7,122 nucleotides of DNA from an uncultured Chloroflexota bacterium (GTDB taxonomy: Bacteria; Chloroflexota; Anaerolineae; Promineifilales; Promineifilaceae). A program made the position numbers and the translations under genes. The stretch spans positions 1 through 7,122 of the forward strand of contig CALFEW010001068.1 in NCBI GenBank assembly GCA_937958365.1, in the 5' to 3' direction. Below, piece by piece: positions 1-6,043 of this stretch. The notes under the pieces were generated by a model. That model was not told the origin of the DNA. It searched no databases and was given only the letters and a program-made list of their open reading frames with translations. Numbering within the stretch: position 1 is the stretch's first letter; every line of letters starts with the position of its first letter.

Positions 1-1655
1 TAGATCAACCAGGTAAAGATGGTGCTATCGTTCAGACTGAAGTGACGACTACATATTTGTTCAACGAGCAGGGGCAGGTGGAAATTATCGGCGTTTCCCG
101 CGATATTACGGACCGCCAGCGGGCGGAAAGGGCGCTGCGTGAGAGCGAAGAGCGTCTGAGAGCTTTTATTGATAACGCCGAGAGTCTTGTCTGGATTAAG
201 GACCTGGACGGCCGTTTCCTGGTCGTCAATCCTTATACCGAAGGTGTACTGGGTTTGCCCAAAGAGCAAATCATTGGCCGTACTGTCCATGCACTCTTTC
301 CAAAGCAATACGCCGATATTTTTGTGAGCAATGACCGTCAGGTACTTGACCTGGGGAAACCCCTGGAATTTGAAGAAGCATCCTGGCTGCCTGACGGCCA
401 GCACACCTACCTTTCCGTAAAATTTCCATTGTGCGACGCCACCGGACAAATTTACGCCCTGGGCGCTATCTGCACCGACATCACCGGGCGTAAACAGGCG
501 GAAGAAGAACTCAGCCGCCTCAACGCCGAACTGGAACAGCGCGTGGCCCGGCGCACCGCCGAATTAAGCGATCTCTACAACAACGCACCCTGTGGCTATC
601 ATTCCCTGGATAATGAGGGTGTGATTGTTCGCATCAACAACACGGAACTAACCTGGCTGGGCTATACCCGCGAGGAAGTCGCCGGCAAAATGACGGCCAC
701 CGACCTCTTCACTCCGGCCAGTCTGGAAATCTTCAAGCACAACTTCCCCCTCTTGAAGGCACGGGGCTGGATAGAAAACCTGGAACTGGAAATGATACGC
801 CGGGATGGTTCGATTTTGCCGCTCTTGCTCAACGCCACGGCTATTAGAGACGCCGACGGCCGTTTTCTCTTTAGCCGCTCCACCATGATTAACTACACCG
901 AGCGCAAACAAGCCGAGATAGCCCTGCGCCAATCACAAGCCCAACTTCAGGTCGCCAACAAAGAACTGGAAGCCTTCGCCTACTCGGTTTCCCACGACCT
1001 GCGCGCTCCCCTGCGCGGCATTGACGGCTGGAGCCTGGCTCTGCTAGAAGATTATTATGATCAGCTCGACGAAACGGCGCAGCAATACCTGGATCGCGTA
1101 CGCGCCGAAGCACAGCGCATGGGGCGGCTCATTGACGATTTGCTGCTGCTTTCGCGGGCTTCCCGCGCTGAAATGCACAAAAACCGGGTTGACCTTAGCC
1201 ATCTGGCCCACATTGTTGTCGGCCGGCTGCGTGATATGGAACCCGAACGCCAGGTGCAAATGGTGATTCAACCCGGCCTGGTCGCGTCCGGCGATGTCAC
1301 GTTGCTCGAAGCTGTTTTGACCAACCTCTTGGGCAATGCCTTCAAATTCAGCAGTGGCTGCGCCGAAGCCCAGATCGAGTTTGGCTGTTTACTCCCAGAC
1401 AAAGACGCAACAAAGGCCGAGGGCCGGGCAAACATCTACTTTGTGCGCGACAATGGCGCCGGTTTTGACATGGCCTACGCCGCCAGGCTGTTCGGCGCAT
1501 TTCAACGGCTGCACAAAACGTCGGAATTCCCCGGCACAGGCATCGGCCTGGCTATCGTCCAGCGCATTATTCACCGCCACGGTGGGCAGGTCTGGGCCGA
1601 GGCCGAAGTTGGCCGGGGTGCGACGTTTTACTTCACGCTTGAGGAGGCTGCATGA
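1..1655 (+). CDS. Multi-PAS sensor histidine kinase, phytochrome (Cph1)-type kinase core, 5' partial
   Basis: Sensor kinase that should autophosphorylate a histidine and pass the phosphate to a response regulator, most likely the one encoded next. The frame is open from base 3 to the left edge (550 codons visible), so the start lies outside. The GTG at 42 falls inside the end of a PAS domain and is not a credible start. Order: PAS C-terminal tail ending in SRDITDRQ (to about 120), a PAS (about 140-490), a coiled coil (about 490-565), another PAS (about 567-900), HisKA with H-box SHDLRAPLRGIDGW (His codon 993-995), then HATPase_c with N-box NAFKF (Asn codon 1335), G1 DNGAGF (from 1449), FQRLH, and G2 GTGIGL (1533-1550). 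All catalytic boxes look intact. The H-box and FQRLH style are those of bacteriophytochrome/Cph1 kinases. No GAF-PHY or membrane segment is seen, but the input end is missing. The stop overlaps the next start in ATGA. Confidence 0.95.
   Translation, partial: DQPGKDGAIVQTEVTTTYLFNEQGQVEIIGVSRDITDRQRAERALRESEERLRAFIDNAESLVWIKDLDGRFLVVNPYTEGVLGLPKEQIIGRTVHALFPKQYADIFVSNDRQVLDLGKPLEFEEASWLPDGQHTYLSVKFPLCDATGQIYALGAICTDITGRKQAEEELSRLNAELEQRVARRTAELSDLYNNAPCGYHSLDNEGVIVRINNTELTWLGYTREEVAGKMTATDLFTPASLEIFKHNFPLLKARGWIENLELEMIRRDGSILPLLLNATAIRDADGRFLFSRSTMINYTERKQAEIALRQSQAQLQVANKELEAFAYSVSHDLRAPLRGIDGWSLALLEDYYDQLDETAQQYLDRVRAEAQRMGRLIDDLLLLSRASRAEMHKNRVDLSHLAHIVVGRLRDMEPERQVQMVIQPGLVASGDVTLLEAVLTNLLGNAFKFSSGCAEAQIEFGCLLPDKDATKAEGRANIYFVRDNGAGFDMAYAARLFGAFQRLHKTSEFPGTGIGLAIVQRIIHRHGGQVWAEAEVGRGATFYFTLEEAA
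1641..1647 (+). promoter_or_regulatory. Ribosome binding site for the Rcp1-like regulator
   Basis: GAGGAGG ends 4 bases before the ATG at 1652 and lies inside the last codons of the kinase. With the ATGA stop/start overlap it points to translational coupling of the two genes. Confidence 0.7.
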
Positions 1656-2104
1656 AAGCTAAAGTCATCTTGCTGATTGAAGACAATCCCAGCGACGTGG
1701 GTCTGACCCAACGGGCGCTGGCTAAAAGCCACATTGCCAACAAACTGATTGTGGTAGAAGATGGACAGGAAGCGCTGGATTATCTCTTTGGCGAAGGTGT
1801 TTATGTTGGACGAGATATAACCGAACTACCTGCGCTGATTTTGTTAGACCTTAAATTACCCAAAGTGGATGGTCTGGCTGTGTTGCGGCGAATTCGCGCT
1901 GATGAGCGCACGCAGCGGCTGCCGGTAGTCATCTTAACCACTTCCAGGGAAGAGCAAGACGTAGCCACCAGTTACGACCTGGGCGCGAATAGTTATATCC
2001 GTAAACCAGTGGACTTTAACCAATTCGCCCAGGCCGTACAGCATTTAGGGCTGTATTGGCTGGTCTTGAACGAGGAGCCACCTAAAAGGAGCCACCTGAG
2101 GTAA
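1652..2104 (+). CDS. Single-domain response regulator, Rcp1 family
   Basis: A 150-residue CheY-like receiver with no output domain. Visible active site: acidic pair E10-D11, phosphoacceptor D66 in LLDLKLPKVDG, T96 in the LTTS strand, and K118 in RKPVD. The long beta2-alpha2 region (DYLFGEGVY) and the ending LGLYWLVLNEEPP are typical of the Rcp1 family, which in cyanobacteria is paired with the phytochrome kinase Cph1. Its position directly after a Cph1-type kinase core, with a 4-base ATGA overlap, makes it the probable phosphate acceptor of that kinase. With no DNA-binding part it would act by protein contact or as a phosphorelay intermediate, perhaps towards the hybrid kinase downstream. The tail after NEEPP (KRSHLR) comes from a 14-base tandem duplication and is probably not ancestral. 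Confidence 0.95.
   Translation: MKAKVILLIEDNPSDVGLTQRALAKSHIANKLIVVEDGQEALDYLFGEGVYVGRDITELPALILLDLKLPKVDGLAVLRRIRADERTQRLPVVILTTSREEQDVATSYDLGANSYIRKPVDFNQFAQAVQHLGLYWLVLNEEPPKRSHLR
2074..2097 (+). repeat. 10-base direct repeat (14-base duplication) at the 3' end of the Rcp1-like gene
   Basis: GGAGCCACCT occurs at 2074-2083 and again at 2088-2097, 14 bases apart. As 14 is not a multiple of three, the duplication changes the reading frame of the last codons and decides where the gene stops. Confidence 0.8.
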
Positions 2105-2106
2105 GG
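2098..2106 (+). promoter_or_regulatory. Ribosome binding site for the hybrid kinase
   Basis: GAGG followed by TAAGG ends 5 bases before the ATG at 2112. It overlaps the TAA stop of the preceding gene, which supports this start and co-translation within one operon. Confidence 0.65.
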
Positions 2107-2111
2107 TTGTC

Positions 2112-4997
2112 ATGAGTCAAGGATTGCGGGTTCTGATCGTCGAAGATTCGGACAGTGATGCGGCCCTGGTAGCCCGTCTGCTGCGTAAGGCGGGTTATGA
2201 CATCCACGAAGAGCGCGTAGAAAGCGCGGCCGAAATGTCAGCGGCGCTTGCCAGGCAGGTCTGGGATGTCGTGATTTCTGACTACGCGCTGCCACAGTTT
2301 GACGCGCCGGCCGCCCTGTCTTTGTTACAACAGGCGGGGCTGGACATCCCTTTTATCGTGGTTTCCGGCACGATTGGCGAAGAAACGGCCGTTACCATGA
2401 TGAAAGCCGGCGCACACGATTATTTGATGAAAGACAAATTGCTGCGTCTGGCGCCGGCCGTAGCGCGAGAGATGCGCGAAGCCCAGTCCCGGCGCGAGCG
2501 CAGGCAGGCGGAAGAAGCGCTGCACGCTTCGACGAAGCACCTGAGCAGCGTTTTTCGCGCCGCGCCAATCGGCATTGGGCTGGCGGTAGACCGCGTCTTG
2601 AAAGAAGCCAACCAATATTTGTTCGACATGACAGGCTACAGCCGGGCCGAGTTGATCGAGCAGAGCGCTCGCATCCTTTACCCGGATGACGCCGAGTTTG
2701 AGCGGGTGGGCCGGGACAAACACGCTCAGGTTCGGGAGCGTGGCGCCGGCAGTATTGAGACCCGATGGCAGCGTAAAGATGGTGTGGTCAGAGACATCTT
2801 CCTTTCCTCTACCCTGCTCAATCCCGCCGATTGGTCGGCGGGGATGACGTTCGCCGCCCTGGACATCACCGAGCGCAAGCAGGCCGAGGCGGCCTTGCTC
2901 AAGAGTGAAAACGATTTCCGGCGGCTGTCTGAATTCAACCGGCAGTTGAACGAAATCTCCATTGTTTTTAATGAAACATCCGATCTGGTCTCACTGGAAG
3001 AATCCATCGCCACCTCTTTTTGGCAGCTTACCGGGGCTTTAGGCGCTACAATCTCCCGCTACGATCCCTTCGCAAAAACGATCCAGGTCACAGCCACCGC
3101 CATGCCAGAGGAACTGCTCGCCCAGATTGAATCTGTGTTAGGCGTTTCTCTGGCTGAACTAAAAATGACCATCCCCGACGAAATAATTCCGCTCATGACC
3201 ACCCACTTCATTGACCGAACGAGCGACCTGACAGCGCTTTCTTTTGGCAAAATTGCCCCGGAAACGGCCGAAAGGCTCATCGCGGCTATCGGTTGTGGTC
3301 AGATTCTGGGCGTCGGGCTGAGTTATGGTTCCGAATTAATAGGCGCCACCATCGCCTTTCTGCCTGAAGGCGCAGTCGAAATTCCCGATCATAGTTTAAG
3401 AACTTTCGCCTACATGGCCAGCCTGGCGATGACGCGGAAAAAAGCCGAAGACTCCCTGCGGGCCAGCGAGGCCCGCTTTGCAACTATCTTTCGCGCCAGT
3501 CCTATCGGCATTAGCCTGACCCGCTTTGCCGATGGCCAGATTGCCGATGCCAATGCCACTTTTTTGAGCATGTTGGGTTATACGCGCGAAGAAGTTATGG
3601 GCTACACCACGCTTGAGTTAGGCATGTGGCCCAACCCTGCAGAACGACACAGAATTGTTCGATTGCTTCATGAGCTAGGCAGGGCACAGAATATTGAATT
3701 AAGGTTGCGCCGGAAATCCGGCGAGATCCGCGATTCACTTGTGTCGGCGGAACTGATTGAATTGGCTGGTGAGCGCTATATGGTCAGCATGATCCACGAC
3801 ATCACCGAACAGAAGCGGGCCGAAGAAGAAAAAGAGAGACTCCAGACGCAGTTAACGCAGGCGCAGAAGATGGAATCAATTGGCCGGCTGGCTGGTGGTG
3901 TGGCCCATGACTTCAACAACATGTTAAACGTCATTATGGCTCATGCGGAGTTGGCCTTAAACCGGCTAAACCCCACCGACCCTCCTTTTGCCAATCTGCA
4001 AGAAATCTACAAAGCGGCCCAACGCTCGGCCGACCTCACCCGCCAACTGCTGGCCTTTGCCCGAAAACAGATAGTCGCTCCCAAGGTTCTTGACCTGAAC
4101 GAGACGATTGAGACAATGCTGAAGATGCTCAGGCGGTTGATTGGTGAAGACATTTCTCTCGTCTGGATGCCGGGGGCGGGCGTGTGGCCGGTCAAAGTGG
4201 ATCCTTCTCAGATTGACCAGATTCTGGTGAATCTTTGCGTCAATGCCCGAGACGCAATGACCGGGCAGGGTCGGATTACCATCGAAACAGGGAACGTCGT
4301 TTTTGATGATGATGATTGCGCCAGCAACCAGGAAGCTGTTCCGGGCGAGTTTGTCCTACTGGCCGTCAGTGATGATGGCTGCGGCATGGATGAGGAGATT
4401 CGCAGCAAGCTGTTTGAGCCTTTTTTCACGACGAAGGAATTGGGCAAAGGCACCGGTCTGGGTTTGGCGACAGTCTACGGCATTGTCAAGCAAAATAATG
4501 GCTTCATTGATGTGTACAGCGAACCCAATATGGGCACTACGTTTAAGATTTATTTGTCTCGTCACATGGAACAGGTAGACCCGATGCACAAGGATGGCGC
4601 GATGGCGCGGCCGGAGCGGGGTAACGAAACGGTTTTGGTGGCGGAGGACGAGCCGGCGATTTTGGAAGTGATCATTGACGTACTCCAAAACCAGGGATAT
4701 ACCGCCCTGACGGCCACCACGCCGGGTGAAGCCATGCGCTTGGCCCGGGACTACGCCGGGGAGATTCACCTGTTGATTTCTGACGTGATCATGCCGGAGA
4801 TGAACGGCCGTGACCTGGCGAATAACATGATGCTTTTTTGCCCGCGACTCAAAGTCTTGTACATGTCCGGCTATACCGCCGATGTCATCGCCCACCACGG
4901 CGTGCTTGACGATAGAGTGTATTTCATCCAGAAACCATTCACGATTCGCGAACTAATCGCCAAGGTGCGCGAAGTATTGGATTGTGACACGGGCTAG
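2112..4997 (+). CDS. Hybrid sensor histidine kinase, REC-PAS-GAF-PAS-HisKA-HATPase-REC
   Basis: A 961-residue predicted cytoplasmic hybrid kinase; no signal peptide or membrane helix is seen. Domains in order: receiver 1 (about 4-120; E11, D12, phosphoacceptor D57 in ISDYALPQFD, S85, K107 in KDKL rather than the usual KP); PAS (about 135-256, ending DITERKQAE); a divergent GAF-like region (about 271-438); PAS (about 452-568, ending HDITEQKRAE); a short coiled coil; HisKA with GGVAHDFNN (H599); HATPase_c with N711 in NARDAM, G1 DDGCGM (754-759) and G2 GTGLGL (780-785); receiver 2 (about 839-957; E845, D846, D891 in SDVIMPEMNG, S919, K941 in QKPF). Every phosphotransfer residue is present, so it could receive phosphate at D57, sense signals through PAS/GAF, and relay from H599 to D891. 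It lies 7 bases after the Rcp1-like gene and is the last gene of this operon. The GAF call is the weakest: it rests on length, position and general pattern. Confidence 0.95.
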   Translation: MSQGLRVLIVEDSDSDAALVARLLRKAGYDIHEERVESAAEMSAALARQVWDVVISDYALPQFDAPAALSLLQQAGLDIPFIVVSGTIGEETAVTMMKAGAHDYLMKDKLLRLAPAVAREMREAQSRRERRQAEEALHASTKHLSSVFRAAPIGIGLAVDRVLKEANQYLFDMTGYSRAELIEQSARILYPDDAEFERVGRDKHAQVRERGAGSIETRWQRKDGVVRDIFLSSTLLNPADWSAGMTFAALDITERKQAEAALLKSENDFRRLSEFNRQLNEISIVFNETSDLVSLEESIATSFWQLTGALGATISRYDPFAKTIQVTATAMPEELLAQIESVLGVSLAELKMTIPDEIIPLMTTHFIDRTSDLTALSFGKIAPETAERLIAAIGCGQILGVGLSYGSELIGATIAFLPEGAVEIPDHSLRTFAYMASLAMTRKKAEDSLRASEARFATIFRASPIGISLTRFADGQIADANATFLSMLGYTREEVMGYTTLELGMWPNPAERHRIVRLLHELGRAQNIELRLRRKSGEIRDSLVSAELIELAGERYMVSMIHDITEQKRAEEEKERLQTQLTQAQKMESIGRLAGGVAHDFNNMLNVIMAHAELALNRLNPTDPPFANLQEIYKAAQRSADLTRQLLAFARKQIVAPKVLDLNETIETMLKMLRRLIGEDISLVWMPGAGVWPVKVDPSQIDQILVNLCVNARDAMTGQGRITIETGNVVFDDDDCASNQEAVPGEFVLLAVSDDGCGMDEEIRSKLFEPFFTTKELGKGTGLGLATVYGIVKQNNGFIDVYSEPNMGTTFKIYLSRHMEQVDPMHKDGAMARPERGNETVLVAEDEPAILEVIIDVLQNQGYTALTATTPGEAMRLARDYAGEIHLLISDVIMPEMNGRDLANNMMLFCPRLKVLYMSGYTADVIAHHGVLDDRVYFIQKPFTIRELIAKVREVLDCDTG

Positions 4998-5000
4998 TTC

Positions 5001-5028
5001 CCGTATTCCGAAGTCCGTATTCCAAAGC
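5001..5028 (+). repeat. Short heptanucleotide repeat cluster (CCGTATT type)
   Basis: Four units of 7 bases directly after the hybrid kinase stop: CCGTATT, CCGAAGT, CCGTATT, then a diverged CCAAAGC. The units match the family found at 5960-6043. Confidence 0.7.
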
Positions 5029-5030
5029 GT

Positions 5031-5087
5031 TGTAGCCGCGATTTCTTATCGCGCCTGACGGAGCGGGGTAAGGATACCCCGGCTACA
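5031..5087. repeat. 57-base palindromic element able to form a three-way junction
   Basis: Outer arms TGTAGCCG (5031-5038) and CGGCTACA (5080-5087) are perfect inverted repeats. Inside lie two perfect hairpins: GCGAT/ATCGC (5038-5042 with 5048-5052, loop TTCTT) and GGGGTA/TACCCC (5065-5070 with 5075-5080, loop AGGA). Some terminal bases could pair in either the outer stem or the inner hairpins. There is no ORF. The form is that of a non-coding dispersed repeat (REP- or MITE-like). Neither hairpin is followed by a T-run, so a standard intrinsic terminator is not supported. Confidence 0.65.
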
Positions 5088-5098
5088 TCCTTACAGAA

Positions 5099-5136
5099 TT
5101 GAGATTGGAGATTGAGAAATCTCCAATCTCCAATCC
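5099..5136. repeat. Perfect 13-bp hairpin made of GGAGATT-type heptads in the convergent gap
   Basis: GAGATTGGAGATT (5101-5113) and AATCTCCAATCTC (5118-5130) are exact reverse complements around a 4-base loop, GAGA. Each arm consists of heptads (ATTGGAG one way, AATCTCC the other) and the pattern runs on with further partial units on both flanks. It sits 6 bases past the vWA stop and 103 bases past the hybrid kinase stop, where it could limit read-through from both sides. No T-run follows on either strand, so the terminator role is inference only. Confidence 0.7.
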
Positions 5137-5952
5137 CTAAAACACCACCGCCCCGCTGCCGCTCTGGCTGACGCGCACCGTAGACATGGAGACCATGTGG
5201 AAGATGCGCCGCAGTTCCGATTGGTCCAGTCCGGCCGTGAGCGCTTCCGAAAAACCGATGGCGTCGGCCAGTTTGCGCACTTGGGGATGGATGCCATTGG
5301 CGCTGCCTTTTGGCTTGAACCCCAGCGCCGGTTTGTTGGCGTCGGCCACAAAACCCACGTAAGCCAGCGTGTACAATTCCTGCCGGAGCAGTTCTTGCGC
5401 GGTGCGCGCCACATCCTGGGCGCGTTGGCGCGAGGCGTTGTCGTCGCCATCGGAGTAGACGATGGCGATGCAGCGCACCATCACCCCGCTTTGCCGCAAC
5501 TGCTGCGTGTAGAGAACCATGTTCGCCAGCCCGCCGGCCACGGCGTCGTAGAGGGCGGTGGAGCCGTAGGGATCGTAGCTCTTGTCGGTCAGGCGCGGCG
5601 CGTCGTCCAGGGCGACGTAGCCGTGCAGCAGTTTCACGGTGTCGTTGAAGAGGATCGTGCTGACCAAAATCTCGTCGGCGGCGATGGAGTGGTGCATAGC
5701 GGCCAGATAGTCGTCGTTGTAGGCGCGGATCAGGTCGGCGGCGTGGGGGGCCATCGAACCGCTCATGTCTATGATGTTCATCGCCAGGGTGACTTCGTTG
5801 CCGGCCAGTTGATCGAGGGGGACGCCAACGGCCGTTGCCATTGTCGGCCCGTTTAAATTCGCCACCACCAGGTCCAGCGTGTCGTCCGTCAGCCCATCCG
5901 CCAGCGCCGACTCGAAAAGATCGTCCAGGTTGCCAAGTCCGTTGTTGTTCAT
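5137..5952 (-). CDS. von Willebrand factor A (vWA) domain protein with intact MIDAS
   Basis: A 271-residue protein, almost entirely one vWA domain, a fold that binds a divalent metal and mediates protein-protein contact. The metal-ion-dependent adhesion site is complete: D62-x-S64-x-S66 in IIDMSGSM, T132 in YGSTALYD, and D168 in YSDGDDN. No signal peptide or membrane helix is visible, so it is probably cytoplasmic. I chose the ATG at 5952 because GGAGA lies just upstream. An in-frame ATG at 6033 would add 27 residues that are only a translation of the heptad repeat. It is the second gene of the minus-strand unit, 90 bases after the hydrolase, and probably shares its promoter. The partner and process are unknown. 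The pairing with a hydrolase suggests an accessory or scaffold role, but nothing in the sequence proves this. Confidence 0.9.
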   Translation of the reverse strand: MNNNGLGNLDDLFESALADGLTDDTLDLVVANLNGPTMATAVGVPLDQLAGNEVTLAMNIIDMSGSMAPHAADLIRAYNDDYLAAMHHSIAADEILVSTILFNDTVKLLHGYVALDDAPRLTDKSYDPYGSTALYDAVAGGLANMVLYTQQLRQSGVMVRCIAIVYSDGDDNASRQRAQDVARTAQELLRQELYTLAYVGFVADANKPALGFKPKGSANGIHPQVRKLADAIGFSEALTAGLDQSELRRIFHMVSMSTVRVSQSGSGAVVF

Positions 5953-5956
5953 GTTA

Positions 5957-5961
5957 TCTCC
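5957..5961 (-). promoter_or_regulatory. Ribosome binding site for the vWA gene, part-built from a heptad
   Basis: Read on the minus strand, GGAGA is followed by TAAC and ATG (5952). The first two G residues are the end of the last heptad of the adjacent repeat array. This site decides the start at 5952 over the longer frame from 6033. Confidence 0.7.
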
Positions 5962-6043
5962 GTGTTCCGTAGTCCGTAATCCGTAATCCGTAATCCGTAT
6001 TCCGTATTCTGTGTTCCGAAATCCGAAATCCAAAATCCGAAAT
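5960..6043. repeat. Array of 12 tandem heptanucleotides filling the hydrolase-vWA gap
   Basis: Twelve consecutive 7-base units on the plus strand: CCGTGTT, CCGTAGT, CCGTAAT three times, CCGTATT twice, CTGTGTT, CCGAAAT twice, CCAAAAT, CCGAAAT. The period is exact over 84 bases, with variation mainly at unit positions 4-6. The last unit touches the hydrolase TGA and the first supplies part of the vWA ribosome binding site. Heptamer arrays (STRR sequences) are known in filamentous cyanobacteria; I also associate such arrays with some Chloroflexota. Confidence 0.9.

Noticed and set aside
42..44. GTG as the start of the first kinase
   Set aside because: The frame is open upstream to the window edge and the residues before it continue a PAS C-terminal region, so the gene is truncated rather than starting here.
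2325..2723. Minus-strand open frame of 132 codons
   Set aside because: It is antisense to conserved REC/PAS coding sequence and has no start signal or motif.
4356..4898. Minus-strand open frame of 180 codons
   Set aside because: It is antisense to the HATPase and second receiver domains of the hybrid kinase and has no recognisable motifs.
5031..5130. Standard intrinsic terminators for the convergent operons
   Set aside because: The hairpins are strong, but none is followed by a T-run on either strand. They are kept as repeats with a possible, unproven termination role.
5197..5856. Plus-strand open frame of 219 codons
   Set aside because: It is antisense to the vWA gene, whose MIDAS motifs show the minus strand is the coding one.
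5953..6033. 27-residue N-terminal extension of the vWA protein from the ATG at 6033
   Set aside because: It is a translation of the heptad array, and a good ribosome binding site precedes the ATG at 5952.
5960..6043. CRISPR-like array
   Set aside because: Units are 7 bases long and contiguous without unique spacers, so this is a short tandem repeat.
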